Shown here in pieces: positions 1 to 7,131 of a stretch of DNA of 10,499 nt. The translations under genes and the position numbers were made by a program. Origin of the DNA: Bacteroidales bacterium UBA4284 (GTDB lineage Bacteria > Bacteroidota > Bacteroidia > Bacteroidales > UBA932); NCBI GenBank assembly GCA_002395925.1, contig DGVM01000204.1, positions 799 to 11,297 of the forward strand, given 5' to 3'. The notes under the pieces are model-generated. The model was given only the letters and a program-made list of their open reading frames with translations. It was not told where the DNA came from and made no database searches. Every line of letters starts with the position of its first letter. Positions within the stretch are counted from its first letter, which is position 1.

Positions 1-925
1 TGTCGGTGGTGAACTTGAATTCCGGAAGATATGTATTCCATCCTCGTTTCTTTCCTTCAAGGACAATCCTCTCACGAAGTCCGCTGTTGGCGGAGACTCC
101 TCCTCCGATGGCGATTTCCTTGATGCCGGTCTGACGGGAAGCCTTTATGAGTTTGTCAAGAAGGATATCGATGAGCGTTTTCTGGAACGATGCGCAGATG
201 TCTTCCTTATTGTTCTCCATGAAGGACGGGTCTTCCGCCATGCGGTCGCGCACAAAGTACAGCAATGAGGTCTTGATGCCGCTGAATGAATAGTCAAGAC
301 CGGGTATGCGGGGTTTCGCGAACTTGAAGCGAAGGGGGTCGCCCTGCTTTGCGAGCCTGTCTATCACAGGCCCTCCGGGATAACCCAGTCCCATCATCTT
401 GGAGCACTTATCGAACGCTTCGCCGACGGCGTCGTCGATGGTCTGGCCCAGGATGGTATATTCCAAAGGGCTGTCAACCCTGACTATCTGAGAGTTACCC
501 CCGCTTACCAGCAGGCACAGGTATGGGAAGCTGGGCTGCCGCACCTCTACGCCGGGTTCCTTTATGAAGTCTGCGAGGATGTGTCCCTGAAGATGGTTGA
601 CCATGACGATGGGGATGCCGAGCGAAAGGCCCATGGCCTTGGCGAAAGACGTACCGACCAGCAGCGACCCGAGCAGTCCGGGCCCGCGGGTGAACGCTAT
701 GGCCGTGAGGGAGTCAGGGGTCACGCCGGCCCTGGACAGGGCTTCGCTGACTACGGGAACGATATTGAGTTCGTGGGCGCGGGAGGCAAGTTCGGGGACT
801 ACGCCGCCGTATGCCTTGTGCACGTCCTGTGATGCTATTACGTTGGACAGCAGCCAGCCGTCCTTGATGACTGCGGCAGAAGTGTCGTCGCAGGATGATT
901 CTATGCCGAGAATAATGTCTGCCAT
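1..925 (-). CDS. tsaD: TsaD, tRNA N6-adenosine threonylcarbamoyltransferase (3' end cut by window)
   Basis: TsaD transfers the threonylcarbamoyl group from threonylcarbamoyl-AMP to N6 of A37 in tRNAs that read ANN codons, in the cytoplasm, with TsaB and TsaE. The ATG is at 925-923 on the minus strand, and 308 complete codons are present out of roughly 340 expected. The protein opens MADIILGIESSCDDTSAAV, the ASKHA-type nucleotide-binding start of the family. Metal-binding His111 and His115 lie in VNHLQGH, at the same positions as in E. coli TsaD. The phosphate loop reads LLVSGGNSQIV, where proteobacteria usually have SGGHTQ. Later motifs are DDAVGEAFDK, GYPGGP and AIGGGVSANSGLRER. The last complete codon is an Asp that aligns with the metal-binding Asp near residue 300 of the E. 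coli protein. The gene is divergent from tamB across a 67-bp gap. Confidence 0.97.
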   Translation of the reverse strand, partial: MADIILGIESSCDDTSAAVIKDGWLLSNVIASQDVHKAYGGVVPELASRAHELNIVPVVSEALSRAGVTPDSLTAIAFTRGPGLLGSLLVGTSFAKAMGLSLGIPIVMVNHLQGHILADFIKEPGVEVRQPSFPYLCLLVSGGNSQIVRVDSPLEYTILGQTIDDAVGEAFDKCSKMMGLGYPGGPVIDRLAKQGDPLRFKFAKPRIPGLDYSFSGIKTSLLYFVRDRMAEDPSFMENNKEDICASFQKTLIDILLDKLIKASRQTGIKEIAIGGGVSANSGLRERIVLEGKKRGWNTYLPEFKFTTD

Positions 926-948
926 ACAAAATACCCTTGGGGCAACCG

Positions 949-956
949 CAAATTTA
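949..956 (-). promoter_or_regulatory. Bacteroides-type -7 box for tsaD
   Basis: On the minus strand this reads TAAATTTG, an exact match to the Bacteroidota housekeeping -7 consensus TAnnTTTG. It lies 23 bp upstream of the tsaD ATG, so transcription would start about 15-20 bases before the gene. I see no TTTG element 19-20 bp further upstream, so the -33 half is missing or diverged. The box is the mirror image of the tamB box at 969-976. Confidence 0.5.
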
Positions 957-968
957 GTAAATAATTAT

Positions 969-976
969 TAAATTTG
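969..976 (+). promoter_or_regulatory. Bacteroides-type -7 box for the tamB operon
   Basis: TAAATTTG matches the Bacteroidota -7 consensus TAnnTTTG exactly. A start site about 7-10 bp downstream would leave only about 10 bases before the TTG start of tamB at 993, making that message nearly leaderless. No TTTG is present at the expected -33 spacing. With the mirror-image box at 949-956 and a 12-bp AT-rich spacer it forms a perfect 8-bp inverted repeat. Confidence 0.5.
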
Positions 977-992
977 TAGGTTAAACGCGTTT

Positions 993-3900
993 TTGAATAT
1001 CGGAAAAGCAAGATACATAGCGGCCCGCGTCATAGGGCTCTTCATAATACTTCTGCTCTTCGGGCTGCTTCTCCTGCAGTTCCCGAAAGTGCAGACGTCC
1101 CTTGCGCGCTATGCCGTGCAGAAGCTTGCAGGAGCGATAGACGGGCGCCTTGAGATAGGTTCCATCAAGCTTCATCCGTTCAATGCCGTGACGCTGCGCG
1201 ACGTAACCATCATCGACGACAACCCCTGTCCCGACCGATACGGACGCGGTTGCGGCACCCTCGACACGCTTGCACACGTAGGCAAGCTCTCCGCCACCAT
1301 TTCGCCTCTCAGCCTGCTGCGGAAAGGCGGCATCCACATAGGCCGGGTCGATATGGAAGACGTCCTTTTCCAGCTTGGAATAGAGCCGGACAGCACTTAT
1401 TCCATCAACCTGACAAGAGTTTTCAGGATGGGAGGCTCCGACAGCGACTCCCCCATGCCGGCTGATACCCTCTTCTCCGTACACAAGCTCAATGTCCGAG
1501 GCGCCCGCTTCCGAATGGTCAATTTCTGGCCTTTCAGCTACGTGCCCCAGTACGGCATCGACTTCGGCAACCTCGACCTCAGTTTCGACCTCAAGGCCCA
1601 CGACATATCATTCCGGGGCAAACGCGTGTTCGCCGTGGTTGACAAGCTTTCGGCCCGCGAGAACAGATGCGGCTACAGAATCACCAACCTGCATGGCAGC
1701 TGCGCCGTGGGAGCGGGGCGCACCAACATCACAAACCTGCTGTACGAAGACGGGACCGGCAGCCGCATATTCATGCCGACGGCCGATTTCAATTACTACG
1801 ACAACCCAAGCGCCTGGTCCAACTTCCTGCGGGACGTAGAACTCGACCTCAACATTGGCAGGAGCCATCTGGTATTCGGTTCCATCAGCGCCTACAGCGG
1901 TTCGGTGTTCCACGACTGTCCCCTTCAGGCCGAAATAGAATCGGCACGCTTCAAGGGTCCGGTCAGCAACTTCAGGGTCTCCGACCTCATCTTCAAGGGC
2001 ACTGAGTGCGATGTAAGCGGAACCGTAAGCTGCACGGTATCAGGCATTCCCAAGGCAAGCAACATGTTCATCGACGCCGACCTGACCGGCGTCCGCTTCA
2101 GCTCCGGCGGGCTGGAGAAGGTACTTGCCGACCTGGGTGCGAGCGCGGACATATCCAAATTCGCTCCGGGTACGGTCTTCACCGCGAACGGGCATGCAAA
2201 GGGACTGCTGAGCGATTTGACGGCTTCCATTCACCTGAGCTCCCCCATCGGAGGCATGACGATAGACGGAGGCACCCGCAACATCACCGTAAGCGGCAAG
2301 CCCATCACCTTCCAGGCCAATATCGCAGGCCACAGCTTCGACCTCGGCAAGCTTCTGTGCTCCGACGCTCTCGGGCCCGGAACCTTCAAGGCAGCCGCAG
2401 AAGGGCGTCTGGGCGATCCACTCCAGATCAACCTGCATAGTCTCGACATCAAGAGCCTGACGGCGCTGGGATACGAATACAACGACGTGGCCCTTTCGGG
2501 CAGAATGTCGGGGTCGTCCCTGCAGTTCAAGTTCGATTCCTCCGACCCCAACGCCATGGCAAACATATCGGGAAGCGTCGATTGGAAGAACATGACCGGA
2601 CGCATCGAGGCCGAAATCAACGATCTCGACCTCGCCACCCTCAACCTCGACAAGCGCGGCGGCAAGTCGGCGGTATCGTGCATCATTTCCGCCGAACAGG
2701 GGCTGCAGGCGGAAGAACCTGCGCAGATCCTTATCTCCGACCTCACGCTCACCAGGAACAGCGACACCTACAACATCGGCGACGTAGAGGCGCTTGCCAG
2801 ACTCAACGACAAGCGTATGACGCTGATCCTCTCCTCGCAGGCCCTGGACGCAAAATACAACGGCACCGCCGACTTCTCCTCCCTGATCAACGACATCAAG
2901 CGGGTATCGCTCCAACGGCACCTGCCGGCATACTTCGTACCCGAAAAAGATGCGGCCTCCGACTCCCAGTCCACCGTTGACGGGTCCCTCAACGCAGTAT
3001 TCCACGACGTCAGCGGACTCCTGGCCTTCATCCTCCCGGGAGCCAGCATCTCGCAGGGCACCACCATCAACGCCGACCTCGACAGCAACGGCCGCCTGAT
3101 GGGATACATAACCTCTCCCGGTCTGAGTTACAACAACATACAGGCAGAACACTTCGACATTTCGCTGGACAATCTCGGCAACAGGCTCGGCTGCACCGCA
3201 TCGGCCGACCGCCTGAGCATAGGCGACCTCCCCTTCCACAAGGCAGCGTTCGTAGCAGAGGCCAACCGCGACACACTTACGACTTCCCTGACCTACGACA
3301 AGTCGGGCCTGCTCGACGGCGGCAGCGAATTGTACGTAGATGCAGCATTCGGACGCGACAGTGCCGACTCGCTCATGATAGACGTATTCACAAGGCCTTC
3401 GCAGATAAGCATAAAGGGCGACACCTGGGAAGTCGGAGAGTCAACGCTCAGGCTGAACTCTGCCGGACTTGCCGCACAGGGGCTGCAGATTGCCTGCGGA
3501 GGACAGAGCATCTCTATCGACGGCGGTGTGAGCAAACGCGACACCGACACCCTGTCCGTAAGCATACGGGAGCTGGAACTTGACGTAATCAACCAGTTTA
3601 CAGGCGGTTCCATTCCCAAGCTGCAGGGTCTTCTGGACGGCGACGTGACCCTCCTTTCCCCCACCTCCGACAAGCTCGGACTCTTCGCGGGGCTCGACCT
3701 GGGCAGCCTTACGCTGGACGGCATCCCCGCCGGCGATTTCCGGCTCGACAGCGACTGGGACGACAATACCCGCACCATCTCCTTCGGTCTCGACAATTAC
3801 GTTGACGGCCGCGGCGCCCTGAGCCTGGAGGGGAATTACAACACAAAGAGCAAGAAGTTTGCGGCATCCGCAGCCCTGGACAGCCTCGGCGTCGCCATAG

Positions 3901-5522
3901 CCTCTCCGTTCATAAAGAGCATTCTCTCCGACTTCGGCGGTTACCTGCACGGCAACCTGGAGGCTTCCGGCACCCCCGACAAAATCAACATATCAAGCGA
4001 CGGTCTGAGGCTTGAAGGAGTACGGGGAAAAGTCTATTACACAAAGGTTACCTACATTCTCGACGGCACCGTTGGAATACACGACAACAAGCTGCTTTTC
4101 AACAATATAGGAGTCAAGGACGAATACGGCGGAATGGGTGTTCTCAAGGGCAGTCTCGACATGCGCAAGTTGACCGCCCCCCGCCTGGACGCCGAGCTCG
4201 ACATGAACAGGCTGAAAGCCATCGACATACGCAATTCCAACAGCCCCATCATGATTTACGGAGACCTCGCGGTAAGCGGAACGGGCCGTGTACGCGGGCC
4301 TTTCAGCGCGCTCGGAATAGACGCCGACGTATCCAGCGCCGGAGCCGGAACGGTCAACGTACCGCTCTCCTCTTCTTCCGCAGCCTCCACCGGCAACCTG
4401 CTCACGTTCAAGACGCCCCGGCAGGAAGGCGAAGACAGTCCCCGGGCCGAGCAGGAGGAGCCCGCACGGCCCTCCGGAGGTGTGACCGTCCACGCAAGGG
4501 CAAGGATATCCCCCGACATACTCGCAAACGTAGAGATAGACAAGGAATCCGGACACGTGCTTACCGCAGGCGGTTCCGCGGACGTCGTCCTCGACCTCAA
4601 CACCGCACGCTCCAAGCTCCAGCTCAAGGGCGACTACAACATAGACAAGGGAAAGTACCTTTTCAACATTCCCGGAATAGTCAGCAAGGAATTCGACATA
4701 AAGGAAGGCAGCTCCATCAAGTTCAACGGCGACGTAATGGAGAGCAGCCTCGACATCCATGCCGTTCATAACGTAAAGACCACCTTGAGCGCGCTCGTTG
4801 CCGACACCGCTTCCGTAGCCAGCCGCCGCGTGGTGGAATGCGGACTCGGCATCAGCGGCAAGCTGCGCAGTCCCGAAGTGGCCTTTGCCATAGACGTGCC
4901 CGACCTCGACCCGTCCACCAAGATGGCAGTCGATGCGGCGCTCAACACAACCGACAAGATCCAGAAACAGTTCGTCGCCCTGCTGCTGCTCGGCACCTTC
5001 ATTCCCGAAGAGAACTCCGGAATCGTGAACGGCAGCAACATGATTTACTCCAACGTGGGAGAGATAGTAGCCGGCCAGCTCAACAATATTCTGCAGAAAC
5101 TTGACATACCGCTCGACTTCGGCTTCGGGTACCAGCAGGACAACATAGGCACCGACATCTTCGACGTCGCCATATCCACGCAGCTGTTCAACAACCGACT
5201 TATCGTCGGCGGCTCGGTGGGCAACCGCAGGAACGTGACGTCCAAGAGTGCATACGGCGACATAGTGGGCGACCTGGACCTCGAGCTCAAGCTCGACAAC
5301 AGCGGCGAACTGCGCTTCAAGCTGTTCAGCCATTCGGCCGACGAGTACACCAGCAGCCTCGACTTCTCGCAACGCAACGGTATGGGTTTCTCGTACCAGA
5401 AGGAATACAACCATACCCTGGAATTCCTGAAAGGATTCTTCAAATCGCGCGACCGCAAGATGCAGGAAGCGATGGCGGAGATAGGCCGCAAGAAGAACAT
5501 GAAAGTTATAGAAATAGAATGA
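993..5522 (+). CDS. tamB: TamB-family translocation and assembly module protein (DUF490)
   Basis: TamB proteins are very long inner-membrane-anchored proteins whose beta-rich body spans the periplasm. They work with an Omp85 partner (TamA, or the lipoprotein TamL in Bacteroidota) in outer-membrane protein assembly, and related AsmA-like proteins carry lipid between membranes. This one has 1509 residues. A short basic N-terminus is followed by one hydrophobic anchor at about residues 13-30 (IGLFIILLLFGLLLL). A long repetitive beta-strand region follows, rich in alternating Asp/Ser/Gly and aliphatic residues. A Ser/Glu/Pro-rich linker spans about 1126-1163. The conserved C-terminal domain has GKYLFNIPGIV, ALLLLGTF, IVAGQLNNIL and NNRLIVGGSVGN. 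No ATG is available: the frame is closed by TAA at 969-971 and the first Met comes after residue 115, well past the anchor, so TTG at 993 is the best start. It is the first gene of a four-gene overlapping operon. No TamA/TamL gene is in the window. Confidence 0.93.
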   Translation: MNIGKARYIAARVIGLFIILLLFGLLLLQFPKVQTSLARYAVQKLAGAIDGRLEIGSIKLHPFNAVTLRDVTIIDDNPCPDRYGRGCGTLDTLAHVGKLSATISPLSLLRKGGIHIGRVDMEDVLFQLGIEPDSTYSINLTRVFRMGGSDSDSPMPADTLFSVHKLNVRGARFRMVNFWPFSYVPQYGIDFGNLDLSFDLKAHDISFRGKRVFAVVDKLSARENRCGYRITNLHGSCAVGAGRTNITNLLYEDGTGSRIFMPTADFNYYDNPSAWSNFLRDVELDLNIGRSHLVFGSISAYSGSVFHDCPLQAEIESARFKGPVSNFRVSDLIFKGTECDVSGTVSCTVSGIPKASNMFIDADLTGVRFSSGGLEKVLADLGASADISKFAPGTVFTANGHAKGLLSDLTASIHLSSPIGGMTIDGGTRNITVSGKPITFQANIAGHSFDLGKLLCSDALGPGTFKAAAEGRLGDPLQINLHSLDIKSLTALGYEYNDVALSGRMSGSSLQFKFDSSDPNAMANISGSVDWKNMTGRIEAEINDLDLATLNLDKRGGKSAVSCIISAEQGLQAEEPAQILISDLTLTRNSDTYNIGDVEALARLNDKRMTLILSSQALDAKYNGTADFSSLINDIKRVSLQRHLPAYFVPEKDAASDSQSTVDGSLNAVFHDVSGLLAFILPGASISQGTTINADLDSNGRLMGYITSPGLSYNNIQAEHFDISLDNLGNRLGCTASADRLSIGDLPFHKAAFVAEANRDTLTTSLTYDKSGLLDGGSELYVDAAFGRDSADSLMIDVFTRPSQISIKGDTWEVGESTLRLNSAGLAAQGLQIACGGQSISIDGGVSKRDTDTLSVSIRELELDVINQFTGGSIPKLQGLLDGDVTLLSPTSDKLGLFAGLDLGSLTLDGIPAGDFRLDSDWDDNTRTISFGLDNYVDGRGALSLEGNYNTKSKKFAASAALDSLGVAIASPFIKSILSDFGGYLHGNLEASGTPDKINISSDGLRLEGVRGKVYYTKVTYILDGTVGIHDNKLLFNNIGVKDEYGGMGVLKGSLDMRKLTAPRLDAELDMNRLKAIDIRNSNSPIMIYGDLAVSGTGRVRGPFSALGIDADVSSAGAGTVNVPLSSSSAASTGNLLTFKTPRQEGEDSPRAEQEEPARPSGGVTVHARARISPDILANVEIDKESGHVLTAGGSADVVLDLNTARSKLQLKGDYNIDKGKYLFNIPGIVSKEFDIKEGSSIKFNGDVMESSLDIHAVHNVKTTLSALVADTASVASRRVVECGLGISGKLRSPEVAFAIDVPDLDPSTKMAVDAALNTTDKIQKQFVALLLLGTFIPEENSGIVNGSNMIYSNVGEIVAGQLNNILQKLDIPLDFGFGYQQDNIGTDIFDVAISTQLFNNRLIVGGSVGNRRNVTSKSAYGDIVGDLDLELKLDNSGELRFKLFSHSADEYTSSLDFSQRNGMGFSYQKEYNHTLEFLKGFFKSRDRKMQEAMAEIGRKKNMKVIEIE

Positions 5523-5872
5523 CAAGCAAGATAGAACTCCTGGGCATGCATTTCCGCTCCCGCCACGGCTGCCTGGAAAGCGAGCGCATCTTGGGAGGAG
5601 AATTCATTGTGGACGTGAGCTTCGACGCCGACACAGCCGCTGCCGAGCGTTCCGACGATCTGCACGACACAGTCGATTACAGCGTAGTTTACAGCATAGT
5701 GGAGGGTTGTATGGCGGTCCCCTCCAATCTTCTGGAACACGTCGCCGGCCGCATCGCCGACGGCATCTCGGAAGCGTTCCCGCAGGTCAGCGGCCTGCAG
5801 GTGAGCGTCAGCAAAAAGAATCCGCCGGTAGGAGGTGAATGTGAATGGGCAAGGGTAACGGTAAGACGATAG
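5519..5872 (+). CDS. folB: FolB, dihydroneopterin aldolase
   Basis: FolB converts 7,8-dihydroneopterin to 6-hydroxymethyl-7,8-dihydropterin and glycolaldehyde, an early cytosolic step of folate synthesis. At 117 residues it has the usual length (about 120). The N-terminal strand IELLGMHFRSRHGCLESER carries Glu22. VDYSVVY supplies Tyr54, LLEHVAGRIAD supplies Glu73, and VSKKNPPVGG carries the catalytic Lys100. These positions match those described for the Staphylococcus aureus enzyme. The ATG shares bases with the tamB stop (ATGA at 5519-5522), so translation is probably coupled to tamB. I see no Shine-Dalgarno sequence of its own. The 3' end overlaps mtaB by 28 bp. No other folate gene lies in the window. 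Confidence 0.94.
   Translation: MTSKIELLGMHFRSRHGCLESERILGGEFIVDVSFDADTAAAERSDDLHDTVDYSVVYSIVEGCMAVPSNLLEHVAGRIADGISEAFPQVSGLQVSVSKKNPPVGGECEWARVTVRR
5831..5844 (+). promoter_or_regulatory. Strong Shine-Dalgarno plus start-stop element before mtaB
   Basis: GGAGGTGA at 5831-5838, preceded by TA, pairs over ten bases with the 3' tail of typical 16S rRNA. Its GGAGG core ends 9 bases before the mtaB ATG at 5845. Between them lies ATG-TGA (5839-5844), a one-codon start-stop in the mtaB frame. The element sits inside the folB coding region and also encodes its Gly-Gly-Glu near the C-terminus. No other gene start in this window shows such a site, and Bacteroidota in general rarely use one. Whether it is functional or a by-product of folB codons cannot be told from sequence alone. 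Confidence 0.4.
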
Positions 5873-7131
5873 CTTTCCTGACATTGGGCTGCAAGCTCAA
5901 TTATGCGGAAACCAGCACCTACGAACGCGGCTTCGTGGAGGCCGGGCTGCAGGTTGTCCCATGGAACCAGTGTGCCGACGTATATCTCGTAAACACCTGT
6001 TCCGTCACCGCCACCTCCGATGCGAAGTCCCGCAACATCGTACGCAAGGTGCTGAGGGTCAATCCTTCGGCCATTGTAGTCGTTACCGGATGCAGCGCCC
6101 AGCTACGCCCCGGCGACTACCGTGGAATACCCGGTGTGGCCAGAGTCTTCGGCTGCGGCGAGAAATCCCTGGTCGTACCGGAAACCCTTGGCCTCATCAG
6201 TCAATACAGCAGCCCCGACCCCGATGTGCAGAGGAAGGAGAATCCCGACGGCGACGTCTTCGCAGCATGGAGCAGCGGAGAGAGGACGCGCTCGTTCCTC
6301 AAGGTGCAGGACGGATGCAACAACTTCTGCGCCTACTGCACTGTACCCTACGCACGCGGGCACAGCAGGAACGTCCCAATCGCCCAATGTGTAGAAAACG
6401 CCCGTAAGGCAGCGCAGCAGGGAGTGAAGGAAATCGTCCTGACGGGAGTCAATACCGGCGACTTCGGACGAAGCACCGGAGAGTCGTTCCTCGACCTGCT
6501 CAAGGCGCTGAACGAAGTGGAAGGCATTGAGCGGCTGCGCATTTCAAGCATCGAGCCCAATCTGATAACCGAAGAGATCGTGGACTGGATTGCCGGCGGC
6601 ACCAAGTTCCAGCCGCATTTCCACATTCCGCTGCAGACAGGTACCGACGAGCAGCTTGCCGCCATGGGCAGACGCTACGACACCGCCCTGTTCGCCTCGC
6701 GCATCGATTATATACGCAACGCAATGCAGGCGCCCGGCAAACCGCTGGTCTTCTTCGGGATAGACGTAATGGTGGGGCTTCCCGGCGAAACTCCGCAGCA
6801 GTTCGAGCGCACCAGGGCTTTCCTGCAGGAGCGCGTGCGTCCGGCTTTCATTCATGTTTTCCCTTACTCCCGCCGTCCGGGCACGCCGGCCTGGGGCATG
6901 CCAGGACAGGTACCGGAAGCCGTCAAGAAGGAGCGCGTGGCGATTCTGGAAGAGCTATGCAGGCAGCTGCACGACGAGTTCGTGGAGGCCAACCACGGCA
7001 TTCCGGAGAGGGTGCTTTGGGAGTCCACTCAGCACGACGGCTTCATGGAAGGATATACAGGCAATTACATACGCATGCGCAGGCCCTTCGAGCCCGGGCT
7101 ATGCGGCCAGATAACAGACGTAACCTTATGA
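5845..7131 (+). CDS. mtaB: MtaB, tRNA t6A37 C2-methylthiotransferase (radical SAM)
   Basis: MtaB inserts sulfur and a methyl group at C2 of t6A37, giving ms2t6A in tRNA-Lys and related tRNAs. It uses two iron-sulfur clusters and S-adenosylmethionine. The 428-residue protein has the full methylthiotransferase layout. The N-terminal UPF0004 domain has Cys16 (TLGCKLNYAE), Cys52 (VNTCSVTATSDAKSR) and Cys83 (TGCSAQ), which bind the auxiliary cluster. The radical SAM domain has the CxxxCxxC motif at Cys158, Cys162 and Cys165 (DGCNNFCAYCTVPYARG). TGVNTGDFG, RISSIEPNLI, HIPLQTG and VGLPGET follow. The C-terminus ends in a short TRAM-like segment. TLGCKLNYAE and the NTCSVTATSD signature separate MtaB from MiaB and RimO. 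The start at 5845 is fixed by an in-frame TGA at 5842-5844. It overlaps folB by 28 bp and the next gene by 4 bp. Its substrate is the product of tsaD at the left edge. Confidence 0.96.
   Translation: MGKGNGKTIAFLTLGCKLNYAETSTYERGFVEAGLQVVPWNQCADVYLVNTCSVTATSDAKSRNIVRKVLRVNPSAIVVVTGCSAQLRPGDYRGIPGVARVFGCGEKSLVVPETLGLISQYSSPDPDVQRKENPDGDVFAAWSSGERTRSFLKVQDGCNNFCAYCTVPYARGHSRNVPIAQCVENARKAAQQGVKEIVLTGVNTGDFGRSTGESFLDLLKALNEVEGIERLRISSIEPNLITEEIVDWIAGGTKFQPHFHIPLQTGTDEQLAAMGRRYDTALFASRIDYIRNAMQAPGKPLVFFGIDVMVGLPGETPQQFERTRAFLQERVRPAFIHVFPYSRRPGTPAWGMPGQVPEAVKKERVAILEELCRQLHDEFVEANHGIPERVLWESTQHDGFMEGYTGNYIRMRRPFEPGLCGQITDVTL

Noticed and set aside
581..971. Plus-strand open frames of 83 and 124 codons opposite tsaD
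   Set aside because: They lie antisense to an unmistakable TsaD, and one runs through the divergent promoter region.
2040..3239. 399-residue open frame on the minus strand opposite tamB
   Set aside because: Same cause: GC-ending codons remove stops from the opposite frame. The translation has no family motifs and no promoter or ribosome site of its own.
4365..4481. Ser/Glu/Pro-rich segment in tamB as a foreign insertion or repeat
   Set aside because: Bacteroidota TamB proteins commonly have a variable hydrophilic linker at this point, and the frame and flanking beta-strand pattern continue unchanged.
3993..5525. 510-residue open frame on the minus strand opposite tamB
   Set aside because: It is a shadow of tamB codon bias: rich in Val, Gly, Glu and Ala, with no recognisable domain, while the plus strand encodes a clear TamB C-terminal domain.
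6957..7127. Longer start for the MBL-fold gene inside mtaB
   Set aside because: The added residues read as out-of-frame mtaB sequence. The family N-terminus MKTRLTFLGSGTSSG begins exactly at 7128.
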